64,000 nt of DNA from an uncultured Paracoccaceae bacterium (GCA_947500775.1 CANMTD010000001.1:558001-622000), one strand, 5' to 3'; numbered from the stretch's first letter, positions 18,223-25,948 are shown. Numbers and translations: made by a program. The notes: generated by a model from the sequence alone, not told the origin.

Positions 18223-18603
18223 ATGCCCCCCGATTTTTCCGCCGTCGCGGCCGTGCTGCACACCTATTTCGACGGTCTGTATCACGGTGATACCCGGCGT
18301 CTGGCGCAGGTATTTCACGCCGATGCGCGCTATGTCTGCGCCACGCAAATCCCGGTGATCAATCTGGGGATGGGGGAATATTTCCCTCTGGTCGACGCCC
18401 GCCCGACCCCCGCCAGCCGGGGCGAGGTGCGCGCCGATGCGATAGACCAGATCCAGTTCGCGGGCCCCGCCACCGCCTTCGCCCGCGTCAGATGCGCCAT
18501 CGGCGAACGCCAGTTCACAGATTTCCTGACGCTGATCTTCGATCAGGGCCGCTGGCAGATCATCGCCAAGGTCTTTCACTATGACATCAAAGGAGCCGCC
18601 TGA
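18223..18603 (+). CDS. NTF2-like (SnoaL/lumazine-binding-like) protein
   Basis: 126 residues forming a single NTF2-like cone fold: AAVLHTYFDGLYHGDTRRLAQVFHADARY, then a beta sheet ending FLTLIFDQGRWQIIAKVFHYD. Such proteins act as small hydrolases, isomerases or ligand carriers. No catalytic residues can be named safely. It shares one base with the tautomerase start (TGATG), so the two are translationally coupled. Confidence 0.8.
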   Translation: MPPDFSAVAAVLHTYFDGLYHGDTRRLAQVFHADARYVCATQIPVINLGMGEYFPLVDARPTPASRGEVRADAIDQIQFAGPATAFARVRCAIGERQFTDFLTLIFDQGRWQIIAKVFHYDIKGAA

Positions 18604-18809
18604 TGCCCTACGTCAATATCAAGATCACCGACGAAGGTGTGACACCGGAAAACAAGGCCGCGCTGATCAAGGGCGTGACCGATCTGCTGGCACGCGAACT
18701 GGGCAAGACCCCCGCCACCACCCATGTGGTGATCGACGTGGTCAAGCTGGAGGATTGGGGCTTGGGCGGCCTGCCGGTCGAACAATTCCGCGCGGCACAG
18801 GCGGGGTAG
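18603..18809 (+). CDS. 4-oxalocrotonate tautomerase family enzyme
   Basis: 68 residues. After Met removal, Pro1 is the N-terminal catalytic base (MPYVNIKITDEGVTPENKAA), and the helix ALIKGVTDLLARELGKTP and strand THVVIDVV complete the beta-alpha-beta unit. Family members tautomerise keto/enol acids or dehalogenate. With GST and the NTF2-like protein under an HxlR regulator, it suggests a small electrophile-detoxifying or aromatic-conversion unit; the substrate is unknown. Confidence 0.88.
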   Translation: MPYVNIKITDEGVTPENKAALIKGVTDLLARELGKTPATTHVVIDVVKLEDWGLGGLPVEQFRAAQAG

Positions 18810-18875
18810 GGGGGCGGGTCAAACCCTCCTCCAGCACTCTCACACACAGGGCGCTGTGCCCCAACAAACTGTCCC

Positions 18876-18962
18876 GCCCGGCGGCCCCGCCGGGCAGCGC
18901 CTGACCTTCCCCCCGGGAAGGCGCTTCTCGCCTCCCCAAGGTCAGGTGCCGCCCTTTGTTAG
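18876..18962 (+). repeat. Structured repeat R1 (copy 1 of 3)
   Basis: Hairpin GCCCGGC/GCCGGGC (18876-18882, 18889-18895), then a 12-bp helix GCGCCTGACCTT (18897-18908) with AAGGTCAGGTGC (18938-18949) that encloses two short hairpins: CCTTCCC/GGGAAGG and GGCG-CTTCT-CGCC. It ends in CCCTTTGTTAG. The same skeleton recurs at 23465 and 26041 with compensatory base changes. It lies between the tautomerase operon and the convergent unknown gene, and probably also acts as a terminator. Confidence 0.75.
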
Positions 18963-20068
18963 TTCAAAAACGGCAGCCATTTCTCCGCGGTATCAATTAC
19001 ACCTTGGATTAACTCCGGGTGCTCGGCGTTGAGTTGTACAAATACCTCTTTGCCTGCCGCTTTGCCTGCCGCGTTGGAAAAGCTGACAACGAAGGTACCT
19101 ACGGCCCCCGCAATACCTGCTATCGTAAGATTGCGCGCCTTTGTGAGCCATTCAATCGCTTGTCTTATCCGTTCTGCCGAGGGAGAGGGCTTTTGCGTTT
19201 CTTCCTTTAAAATATCTATTGCGGCCCAAACAATGGTTGTGACCTGTTCGGCGGGAGCGTCAACTGGTTCGGGGGGCAGATTGCCGCCGATCCCGTGGCG
19301 CGTAACCTCTGATCGCAACAAGGCCTGCTCTAGTTCACCAATCCGCTGTTCAAGATCATAACGCGCACGGATTTCGGCAATAAGCTCGGCAACCCGCTCC
19401 GGCCCCTTCTCCCATTCCTCATCTGGGATCAAAGCCACCCGCCGCTGCAACTCCCAATCCACCGGCGCGCCATCCAGAAACCCCTGATACCATTCGCGCC
19501 AAAAGGACCACTCGGGTGTTTGACCGGGACCATCGCAAAAGGCGTCCCAACGAACTTTGATATAGTTTGGTATTTCGGTGCCGTGGCAGAGCGACAGACA
19601 AAAAACATCGTCTGTTCCGCTGTTTACGTCCCGGTAAGTTGCGCGGGCGACATCATCGTGACCGCCCCAGCGCACCCCGGGCTCATCCTCCATATGCTCG
19701 ATCGGAGAACCAGACCAAGTTCGATTGACGCGGCTAACTGCAATTAACGCAGTCCAATTGGGCAATTTTGTTTCGCTGGTGTATCCTGAATGGGTTAATC
19801 TTGAGCCTGCTGACTTTGCTGTAGCGCGAAGGTGCTCGCTATCGAATTTGTTGCACACAGCGGCCGTTAGTATGGCTCGCCCCGTCAAAAAAGTCATCGA
19901 AGGATAGTTGTGTCCTACTATCCCGTCGAGAGGGGTTACTAGTCCCGGTAAGTTCAATGCAAATGTCCGCAGTGCTACCCGTGTAGACAGCGCCAACTGT
20001 ACCAATCTATCCTGATTTTCAAACCATGCCTGAAATTCTTCTTCGGTCTCAATCATATTCTTTTCCAC
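18959..20068 (-). CDS. Accessory protein of unknown function with GGNLPPE motif
   Basis: 369 residues, no recognised function. Three parts are visible: an alpha-rich N-terminal region (residues 1-110) with [16 protein letters not shown]; a Trp-rich middle with [14 protein letters not shown] and [17 protein letters not shown] (about 190-220); and a C-terminal part that starts with a coil ([20 protein letters not shown]), then [12 protein letters not shown], a helix, and a weakly hydrophobic [19 protein letters not shown]. Similar arrangements occur in scattered alphaproteobacterial accessory proteins (from memory). Codon use is visibly AT-richer than the neighbours, which suggests transfer. 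Starts at GTG 20068 or ATG 20056; divergent from lepA. Confidence 0.7.
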   Translation of the reverse strand: MEKNMIETEEEFQAWFENQDRLVQLALSTRVALRTFALNLPGLVTPLDGIVGHNYPSMTFLTGRAILTAAVCNKFDSEHLRATAKSAGSRLTHSGYTSETKLPNWTALIAVSRVNRTWSGSPIEHMEDEPGVRWGGHDDVARATYRDVNSGTDDVFCLSLCHGTEIPNYIKVRWDAFCDGPGQTPEWSFWREWYQGFLDGAPVDWELQRRVALIPDEEWEKGPERVAELIAEIRARYDLEQRIGELEQALLRSEVTRHGIGGNLPPEPVDAPAEQVTTIVWAAIDILKEETQKPSPSAERIRQAIEWLTKARNLTIAGIAGAVGTFVVSFSNAAGKAAGKEVFVQLNAEHPELIQGVIDTAEKWLPFLN

Positions 20069-20153
20069 AAATCGTCACCTGCATCCTGCCACTCGGGTGA
20101 ACCAACGTTCAACCCCGCTTGACCAGCCCTTAAAACCAACGCATATCCCTGCA

Positions 20154-21953
20154 ATGACCGACCTGAAAAACATCCGCAATTTCTCGATCGTGGCGCATAT
20201 CGACCACGGGAAATCCACGCTGGCCGACCGGCTGATCCAGCTGACCGGCACCGTCGCCGCGCGCGATATGAAAGAGCAGCTGCTCGACAACATGGATATC
20301 GAACGCGAACGCGGGATCACCATCAAGGCCAACACCGTGCGCATCGAATATCCCGCGCAGGACGGTCAGACCTATATCCTGAACCTGATCGACACCCCCG
20401 GCCACGTCGATTTCGCCTATGAGGTCAGCCGCTCCATGCAGGCGGTCGAAGGCTCGCTTCTGGTGGTCGATGCCTCGCAAGGGGTCGAGGCGCAGACCCT
20501 GGCCAATGTCTATCAGGCGATCGAGGCGGACCACGAAATCGTCCCCGTCCTCAACAAGGTCGATCTGCCCGCCGCCGATTGCGACCGCGTGGCCGAACAG
20601 ATCGAGGATGTGATCGGCATCGACGCCACCGACGCCGTCCGCATCAGCGCCAAAACCGGCGTCGGCATCCCCGATGTGCTTGAGGCGATCGTCACCCGTC
20701 TGCCCGCCCCCAAAGGCGACCGCGACGCCCCGCTGAAGGCGATGCTGGTCGACAGCTATTACGACGCCTATCTGGGCGTGGTCGTCATCATCCGCGTCAT
20801 CGACGGGGTCATCAGGAAAGGCGACCGCATCCGCATGATGCGCACCGGCGGCACCTATCCGGTCGACCGTCTGGGCGTCTTCCGCCCCGAAATGCAGAAC
20901 ATCCCCGAACTTGGCCCGGGCGAGATCGGGTTCCTGACCGCCAGCATCAAACAGGTCCGCGACACCCGCGTCGGCGACACCATCACGCATGAAAAGAAAC
21001 AGACCACCACCCCGCTGCCCGGCTTCAAACCCGCGCAGCCGGTGGTCTTCTGCGGTCTTTTCCCCGTCGACAGCGCCCAGTTCGAAGACCTGCGCGACAG
21101 TATCGAGAAACTGGCCCTGAACGACGCCTCGTTCAGCTATGAAATGGAAACCTCGGCCGCCCTTGGGTTCGGCTTTCGCTGCGGCTTTCTTGGGCTGTTG
21201 CATCTTGAGGTGATCCGCGACCGCATCGAACGCGAATATGACATCGATCTGATCACCACCGCGCCCTCGGTGATCTATCACATCTACATGCGCGACGGCA
21301 CGATGATGGAACTGCACAACCCCGCCGACATGCCCGACCTGACCCTTGTCGATCACCTGGAGGAACCGCGCATCAAGGCTACGATCCTGGTGCCCGACGA
21401 ATACCTCGGCGATGTGCTGAAACTGTGCCAGGACCGGCGCGGCATCCAGCAGGACCTGACCTATGCCGGCACCCGCGCGATGGTGGTCTATGACCTGCCG
21501 CTGAACGAGGTGGTCTTCGATTTCTATGACCGGCTGAAATCGGTGACCAAGGGCTATGCCAGTTTCGACTATCAGATGATGGGCTACCGGCAGGATTATC
21601 TGGTCAAGATGCAGGTGCTGGTGAACGACGAACCGGTCGATGCGCTGTCAACCATGGTGCACCGCGACCGCGCCGAAACCCGGGGCCGCGCGATGGTCGA
21701 AAAGCTGAAGGACCTGATCCCGCGCCACATGTTCAAAATCCCGATCCAGGCGGCCATCGGCGGCAAGGTCATCGCGCGCGAAACGCTGTCGGCCATGCGC
21801 AAGGACGTGACCGCGAAATGTTACGGCGGGGATGCCACGCGAAAACGCAAACTGTTGGACAAGCAGAAGGCGGGTAAAAAGAAGATGCGCCAGTTCGGCA
21901 AGGTCGAGATTCCGCAGCAGGCGTTTATCAACGCTCTTAAAATGGACGATTGA
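20154..21953 (+). CDS. lepA: Elongation factor 4 (LepA)
   Basis: 599 residues, the normal LepA length. GTPase motifs: [10 protein letters not shown], switch [10 protein letters not shown], and NKVDLP. The C-terminal LepA-specific domain is intact and ends [20 protein letters not shown]. The ATG at 20154 starts [19 protein letters not shown], matching the family. LepA is a ribosome-associated GTPase proposed to act in initiation or back-translocation. Unusual: the stop codon abuts a palindromic repeat, and a second diverged copy of its last 37 codons lies 600 bp downstream. Confidence 0.97.
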   Translation: MTDLKNIRNFSIVAHIDHGKSTLADRLIQLTGTVAARDMKEQLLDNMDIERERGITIKANTVRIEYPAQDGQTYILNLIDTPGHVDFAYEVSRSMQAVEGSLLVVDASQGVEAQTLANVYQAIEADHEIVPVLNKVDLPAADCDRVAEQIEDVIGIDATDAVRISAKTGVGIPDVLEAIVTRLPAPKGDRDAPLKAMLVDSYYDAYLGVVVIIRVIDGVIRKGDRIRMMRTGGTYPVDRLGVFRPEMQNIPELGPGEIGFLTASIKQVRDTRVGDTITHEKKQTTTPLPGFKPAQPVVFCGLFPVDSAQFEDLRDSIEKLALNDASFSYEMETSAALGFGFRCGFLGLLHLEVIRDRIEREYDIDLITTAPSVIYHIYMRDGTMMELHNPADMPDLTLVDHLEEPRIKATILVPDEYLGDVLKLCQDRRGIQQDLTYAGTRAMVVYDLPLNEVVFDFYDRLKSVTKGYASFDYQMMGYRQDYLVKMQVLVNDEPVDALSTMVHRDRAETRGRAMVEKLKDLIPRHMFKIPIQAAIGGKVIARETLSAMRKDVTAKCYGGDATRKRKLLDKQKAGKKKMRQFGKVEIPQQAFINALKMDD

Positions 21954-22111
21954 TCCCCGCTTGCGCGGGGATGACAGGCGCTTAGCTTAACAACAGCCAC
22001 CTGTCACCCCCGCGAAAGCGGGGGCCGCCCACGCCGCACGTAACCTTTCCTTAACCGCTTTCACACCACACTTGCCCCCAAGGCGGGCGCCATCATTCCC
22101 GCGAAAGCGGG
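21953..22111 (+). repeat. Palindromic repeat unit U1 between lepA and the GIY-YIG gene
   Basis: Contains three GC hairpins: ATCCCCGC-TTGC-GCGGGGAT (21953-21972), CCCCCGC-GAAA-GCGGGGG (22007-22024) and CCCGC-GAAA-GCGGG (22098-22111). The first two are also inverted to each other (GCGGGGATGACAGG against CCTGTCACCCCCGC), so the 72 bp can form one long stem. A second unit of the same order is U2 at 22411-22561. The lepA TGA merges with the first palindrome. Confidence 0.88.
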
Positions 22112-22115
22112 CAAC

Positions 22116-22412
22116 ATGCGCGACCATAATTATTACGTCTATATCCTGACAAATCGCCCGAATGGCGTGTTGTATACAGGTGTGACCAACAATCTAACGC
22201 GCCGAATTTACGAACATCGCGACGCCCGTGGAGGCAGCTTCACACGCCGCTATGGCTGTAAAACGCTGGTCTGGTTCGAACACCATACCGATATCAACGA
22301 AGCCATCCTGCGGGAAAAACGCATCAAGAAATGGCGCCGCGCGTGGAAGGTTGAGTTGATCGAGGCGCAAAACCCGGGCTGGGCTGATCTGTTGGAGCGC
22401 GTTGCGGGGTGA
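22116..22412 (+). CDS. Single-domain GIY-YIG endonuclease
   Basis: 98 residues, one GIY-YIG nuclease domain (UPF0213/YhbQ-like). The signature is YYVYILTN...LYTGVT with Tyr9 and Tyr20, Arg29/Arg30 in LTRRIYEHR, a FTRRYG strand, and the metal-binding Glu67 in AILREKRIKKW. All expected catalytic residues are present, so it should be active. It has no fused DNA-binding domain. It is enclosed by repeat units U1 and U2; its start lies 4 bp after the last hairpin of U1 and its stop codon overlaps the first palindrome of U2. Role unknown; see findings for a possible link to the repeats. Confidence 0.88.
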   Translation: MRDHNYYVYILTNRPNGVLYTGVTNNLTRRIYEHRDARGGSFTRRYGCKTLVWFEHHTDINEAILREKRIKKWRRAWKVELIEAQNPGWADLLERVAG

Positions 22413-22561
22413 TCCCCGCTTTCGCGGGGATGACAAGGGGTCCGCTTAGTCACAGCACCTGTCACCCCCGCGAAAGCGGGGGCCGCCCGCCTCAAACGTA
22501 ACCCTTCCGCAACTGCTCTCATACCGCTCCCGCCCCACGGTGGGCATTCCCGCTAAAGCGG
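22411..22561 (+). repeat. Palindromic repeat unit U2 after the GIY-YIG gene
   Basis: Same architecture as U1: ATCCCCGC-TTTC-GCGGGGAT (22412-22431), CCCCCGC-GAAA-GCGGGGG (22465-22482) and CCCGC-TAAA-GCGG (22549-22561), with shared internal words such as CACCTGTCAC, CGTAACC and GGGCATTCCCGC. The loop and arm differences between units leave most stems paired. Its last hairpin arm merges with the lepA tail fragment. Confidence 0.88.
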
Positions 22562-22666
22562 AAGTTGTTGGATAAAGAAAAGGCAGCTAAGAAGAAGATG
22601 GGTCAGTTCGGGAAAGTGGAAACTCCCCAACAGACGTCTATCAATGCGTTGAAGATAGATGGTTGA
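22556..22666 (+). pseudogene. lepA': lepA 3'-end fragment (37 codons)
   Basis: In frame, this segment encodes 36 residues plus stop aligned without gaps to the last 36 residues of Lep[20 protein letters not shown] and [17 protein letters not shown]. Twenty-eight of 36 residues are identical; the differences are Q to E, G to A, R to G, I to T, A to T, F to S, M to I and D to G. Many synonymous sites differ too, and the fragment is AT-richer. No upstream lepA codons precede it: the repeat U2 joins directly. Its TGA overlaps the start of the next gene (ATGGTTGA). Confidence 0.9.
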
Positions 22667-23402
22667 AAAAGAGATCATAGGAATACCAGCTGCAGATTCA
22701 TACAATGATGCTGCACTTTTAAACACTGCTAGCCCTCACCCAATTCCGATTGGCGTGGCTGATATGATTGTCGAAAATTTCCTAGATGACTGGGAGATTG
22801 CCAACAACGTTTCTGCTCTAAAAATGTTTTCACTAGCGTGGAGTAGCCTCAGATCTGCCACCCTAACTGCCAGAATGGGGATGGTGATTCAGGTGCCGCC
22901 AGTTCAACGACAGGCAATGGAAGCAACGGTCTATGGTATCCTTTTTCATCTGGATGAAGAGTTTCACGATTTATGGAAAGAGCGACATAGCAATCCTCGC
23001 TCCAAGGCTCGTTTCCGTCGCGAGGGATGGAAACGCGGTCTTGAACTCATTCGGGATGTTGACGGAGAACTGAATACAACGATTCAGCGACTGTACGATG
23101 ACCTAATCGATATTGGAGCGCATCCAAATCCGATGGGAGTAGCGCAAATGTCTGAATACAATATTGGACCCGGTGCGCAGACTGGTAAGGCTCTTTACTC
23201 TCAATTGCTCGGACAACCGTTTATAGATACTGCCCACGCGTATACTGCGCAGGGCTATTTGGTATTGCTAGAAGCTATGCGCATGGTTTGGGCGGACAGG
23301 GCAAAGAAACAAAAGCTGGACATTGAGATAGTCCGGTTGAGAAAAACAATATCAACTTTTTTGGAGACATTGCATAAGGACCTGGGAAATCAGCAAGCGT
23401 AG
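22659..23402 (+). CDS. Accessory protein of unknown function
   Basis: 247 residues, AT-rich codons unlike the flanking core genes. Mostly helical. A central stretch reads [44 protein letters not shown] and [13 protein letters not shown], with conserved-looking Arg, Glu, Trp and His residues spread along helices; this layout recalls HEPN/DUF5677-like helical proteins, but I cannot confirm it. The C-terminus is a charged helix. The start codon overlaps the stop of the lepA fragment, which implies this gene followed lepA directly in its source genome. Structured repeat R2 lies downstream. Confidence 0.65.
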   Translation: MVEKEIIGIPAADSYNDAALLNTASPHPIPIGVADMIVENFLDDWEIANNVSALKMFSLAWSSLRSATLTARMGMVIQVPPVQRQAMEATVYGILFHLDEEFHDLWKERHSNPRSKARFRREGWKRGLELIRDVDGELNTTIQRLYDDLIDIGAHPNPMGVAQMSEYNIGPGAQTGKALYSQLLGQPFIDTAHAYTAQGYLVLLEAMRMVWADRAKKQKLDIEIVRLRKTISTFLETLHKDLGNQQA

Positions 23403-23464
23403 GCTGAGTATCGATCAATACTCTTGGTTCTACTAGTTACTATCTATTTCCCACTTATGCCTCC

Positions 23465-23552
23465 GCCCGGCAAAGCCGGGCAGCGCCCGAACCGCCCCCA
23501 CGGGGCGGGCGCTTCTCGCCCACCCCTCGGTCCGGGCGCCGCCCTCTGTTGA
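23465..23552 (+). repeat. Structured repeat R2 (copy 2 of 3)
   Basis: Hairpin GCCCGGC-AAA-GCCGGGC (23465-23481), then GCGCCCGAACCG (23483-23494) pairing with CGGTCCGGGCGC (23528-23539), enclosing CCGCCCC/GGGGCGG and GGGCGCTTCTCGCCC hairpins. It ends GCCGCCCTCTGTTGAG, nearly the same as R1. Found 60 bp after the accessory gene, where it could end transcription. Confidence 0.8.
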
Positions 23553-23669
23553 GGCCACACAATCGCTGCGGGGCATGTATCGTCCCCGGTGCGCCGCCCA
23601 CAGGCGTTCCACCGCAATCTGTGCTATGCTCTTTGCAGCCGGATCAACCGGCACAGGGAGGGACAGATC

Positions 23670-24023
23670 ATGACACCGGAGCTACGCAACGCCATCACCC
23701 AGGGGCGGCTGGACAATTACACTGCCATCATGCGGACCACGATCTTCACGCTGACCGGCGTGGCTGCGGTGATCGAACTGGGGCCGGGTGGGTATTCCGC
23801 GCCGCTGACCATGTTGGTGGTGACCACCTGCGCCTATGGCATCCTTGCCGGCGGCGTCGCATTGGACGATGTCACCAACCTGCGCGAATCCATGGATGAC
23901 GACACCGCCAACTCTGCCTATGGCAGGGCCGCCCTGTCGCGCAATCTGCCGATGTTGAAAATGACCTCGGCGGTGTTGCTGGGGCTGGTCGGTCTGGCAG
24001 AGCTGTTCGCGATTTTCACCTGA
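23670..24023 (+). CDS. Small integral membrane protein, unknown
   Basis: 117 residues with three hydrophobic segments (TTIFTLTGVAAVIEL, LTMLVVTTCAYGILAGGVAL, SAVLLGLVGLAELFAIF) and a polar loop LRESMDDDTANSAYGRAALS. A GGGAGGGA ribosome site lies before the ATG at 23670. No family recognised. It is convergent with the antitoxin gene with 7 bp between their stops. Confidence 0.65.
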   Translation: MTPELRNAITQGRLDNYTAIMRTTIFTLTGVAAVIELGPGGYSAPLTMLVVTTCAYGILAGGVALDDVTNLRESMDDDTANSAYGRAALSRNLPMLKMTSAVLLGLVGLAELFAIFT

Positions 24024-24030
24024 TCAAAGG

Positions 24031-24294
24031 TTAACGCCACCAATACCATCCGCGCCCCCGCAACGCGTCCGACATCCGCAGCACCCCGCCGCGGCGGCGT
24101 CCGGTTTCGGGGTTGACCGGGCCAAGCAGGTGTTCCTCTTCTGCGTCCCAGACCCGTTTGAAATCTTCCATCGACACCAGCACGGCGACCGATTTGCCGT
24201 ATCTGGTCACCACCACCTTGTCGCCGCCGTGTTCGACCCGGGCCAGCAGCTCGGTCAGCCGGGGCCGCAGGTCGGTCACATTCACCCGTTGCAT
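24031..24294 (-). CDS. Phd/YefM-type antitoxin, apparently orphan
   Basis: 87 residues. The N-terminal fold MQRVNVTDLRPRLTELLARV and KVVVTRYGKSVAVLVSMEDF match Phd/YefM antitoxins, which bind DNA with this half and neutralise a toxin with the C-terminal half. The C-terminus here is Arg/Trp-rich and ends RGRGWYWWR. No RelE, Doc or PIN toxin gene is found on either side: downstream lies the convergent membrane protein. It may be a stand-alone regulator or a remnant of a lost pair. Confidence 0.75.
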   Translation of the reverse strand: MQRVNVTDLRPRLTELLARVEHGGDKVVVTRYGKSVAVLVSMEDFKRVWDAEEEHLLGPVNPETGRRRGGVLRMSDALRGRGWYWWR

Positions 24295-24457
24295 GGGGCG
24301 CCTCCCCCTTTAAAGACGTTAAACCTTGGGGGTCAGGATCGTTAAAGACCTGCAAGAAAACGTAAAAGAACCGCGCGCGCCTTTGCGCCAGATCAAGGAC
24401 ATATTCGCCAGTTTGGCTATAGGTTTTGCGTGATTTATGCCGGTTTTGGAGGTCGAA

Positions 24458-24640
24458 ATGATACGTCTGGCAATGGTCCTGTTTTCACTGATCGCAACCA
24501 CTTTGATGGGTGTGGCTATCGTCGCTGTCCTGGTGGCGGGCTATGACACATTGGTGCCGATCCTGATCGCTGCGGCGGTGGGGTTTGTGATCTCGGTGCC
24601 GGTGTCGTGGCTTGTCGCGGATCGGATTTATAGCAGCTAG
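24458..24640 (+). CDS. Tiny two-helix membrane protein
   Basis: 60 residues from the ATG at 24458: IRLAMVLFSLIATTLMGVAIVAVLVAG and PILIAAAVGFVISVPVSWLV are two membrane helices, ending RIYSS. Small proteins of this kind are common in Rhodobacterales and, from memory, are often labelled 'CTP synthetase' by transfer error; no CTP synthase feature is present. The frame also has an ATG at 24437. Confidence 0.6.
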   Translation: MIRLAMVLFSLIATTLMGVAIVAVLVAGYDTLVPILIAAAVGFVISVPVSWLVADRIYSS

Positions 24641-24660
24641 ACGTCTGAAAAGACATGGAA

Positions 24661-24692
24661 AAACCCGGATCTGTGATGCAGGCCGGGCTTTT
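24661..24692 (+). terminator. Possible terminator between convergent genes
   Basis: AAACCCGG at 24661-24668 and CCGGG at 24683-24687, followed by CTTTT. The stem has only 5 GC pairs. It lies between the small membrane gene and the convergent hydrolase. Confidence 0.5.
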
Positions 24693-24724
24693 GGCGTGGA
24701 TGCGGATCAGCCGCTGATCAGGCC

Positions 24725-25480
24725 TCAGGACAAAAAAGCGCGCAAGGAGGCCTCGAACGGGCGGGGGGCTTCGGCATGCAGCCAGTGGCCCGCGCCGGGG
24801 ATCTTGGCAAACCGCGCACCGGGAAACAGCGATTTGATCTGCGGCCGCTGGGCCGAGGTGACATAGTCCGACGCACCACCCGACAAAAACAAAACGGGCC
24901 CGTCGAATTGTCCGCCGGGGTCCGGCCAGCCGACGATACGCGGCATGTCGCGTTCCAGAACGTCAAGGTTCAGCCGCCAGCGCCGGGCGGGTACGTCCAG
25001 AGACTGCAACAGGAAGGCGCGGACCGACGGGTCTTCGACGGTTTCGGCCAATCGGGCGTCGGCGTCGCTGCGTTTTTCGATCCGGGTCAGATCCACCGCA
25101 CGCATGGCGTCGATAAATTGTGTCTGGCTATGGCTGTAGGCCACCGGCGCGATGTCCGCGACCACAAGGCGATTGACCATCTGGGGATGGGTCAGCGCCA
25201 GCATCATGGCGGCCTTGCCCCCCATGGAATGGCCCAGAACATCCATTTTCCCGCCGTTGGCGGCGACCACCCCGGCCAGATCTTCGGCCAAATCCATATA
25301 GTTATGGCTGGAAAACCACGGACTTTCCCCGTGGTTCCGCATATCGACCGCGATAATCTGTCGGCTATCGGACAGGCGCTTTGCGATCACGCCCCAGTTC
25401 CGCGCCGAGCCGTAAAGGCCATGCGCGATCAGCAGGGGGGGCAGATCGGTGGGGGTTCCGGTTTTGATCTGGTGCAACAT
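24725..25480 (-). CDS. Alpha/beta hydrolase (YbfF-like esterase)
   Basis: 251 residues, single alpha/beta hydrolase domain. Oxyanion region LLIAHGLYGSARNW, nucleophile elbow GHSMGG, a late acid within LFLSGGASDYV, and the catalytic His in GAGHWLHAE. The sequence DMRNHGESPW is characteristic of the YbfF/ABHD11-like esterases. Substrate is probably a short or medium acyl ester; not further defined. No operon partner. Confidence 0.88.
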   Translation of the reverse strand: MLHQIKTGTPTDLPPLLIAHGLYGSARNWGVIAKRLSDSRQIIAVDMRNHGESPWFSSHNYMDLAEDLAGVVAANGGKMDVLGHSMGGKAAMMLALTHPQMVNRLVVADIAPVAYSHSQTQFIDAMRAVDLTRIEKRSDADARLAETVEDPSVRAFLLQSLDVPARRWRLNLDVLERDMPRIVGWPDPGGQFDGPVLFLSGGASDYVTSAQRPQIKSLFPGARFAKIPGAGHWLHAEAPRPFEASLRAFLS

Positions 25481-25576
25481 GGGCTTTGAATAGCGGGTTG
25501 TTTCACCGGGGGCCAGAGGTGTTGAAAGGGTCAGGATGCGCGCGTATAGAATGCCTTATTTGCGGAGCTTTTTCAG

Positions 25577-25948
25577 ATGAGACATTCATCGGTTCAGGCC
25601 ATGGCCAAGGGGATCATGACCCAGCTGGATGAACGGCTTGGTGTCGGGGGCAAGGACCTGAATGCCAAGCTGCGGCGGGCAGGGCGGCTGTTGCCGCGGC
25701 ATGTCCGCAAGGATGCCCATCTTATCGCGGATGCGCTGCCGCTGGTGGAAAACCCGAAACTGATGCGTCAGGTCGATCTGCCCCGGCTGGAGGCGGCCGA
25801 ACGCCGGATCATGGCCCATCTGAAAACCATCGACCGGGCGGACCGGCGGTGGGGCGCATTTCTGGGGATCATGGGGGGCGTATCGTTCAGCCTGATCGCA
25901 TTGTTTACGCTGCTGGTTGTCATGCTGGTCTGGCGCGGGCTGGTCTGA
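25577..25948 (+). CDS. Tail-anchored hypothetical protein
   Basis: 123 residues. A basic, helical N-terminal part (DLNAKLRRAGRLLPRHVRKD, NPKLMRQVDLPRLEAAERRI) followed by one C-terminal membrane helix (GVSFSLIALFTLLVVMLVW). It looks like a conserved Rhodobacterales protein of unknown role. Start at 25577 follows AT-rich DNA; Met9 or Met14 could also serve. Structured repeat R3 lies downstream. Confidence 0.65.
   Translation: MRHSSVQAMAKGIMTQLDERLGVGGKDLNAKLRRAGRLLPRHVRKDAHLIADALPLVENPKLMRQVDLPRLEAAERRIMAHLKTIDRADRRWGAFLGIMGGVSFSLIALFTLLVVMLVWRGLV

Noticed and set aside
21953-22561. CRISPR array
   Set aside because: Repeated CCCGCGAAAGCGGG words looked array-like at first, but spacing is irregular, repeats are palindromic and there is a gene between them; no cas gene in the window.
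22556-22666. Target-site duplication or att site of a tyrosine integrase
   Set aside because: A duplicated gene end suggests it, but there is no integrase, and the copies differ by far more than a recent att or target duplication would allow.
24458-24640. CTP synthetase
   Set aside because: Two membrane helices in 60 residues cannot be CTP synthase; the name seems to be a propagated label.
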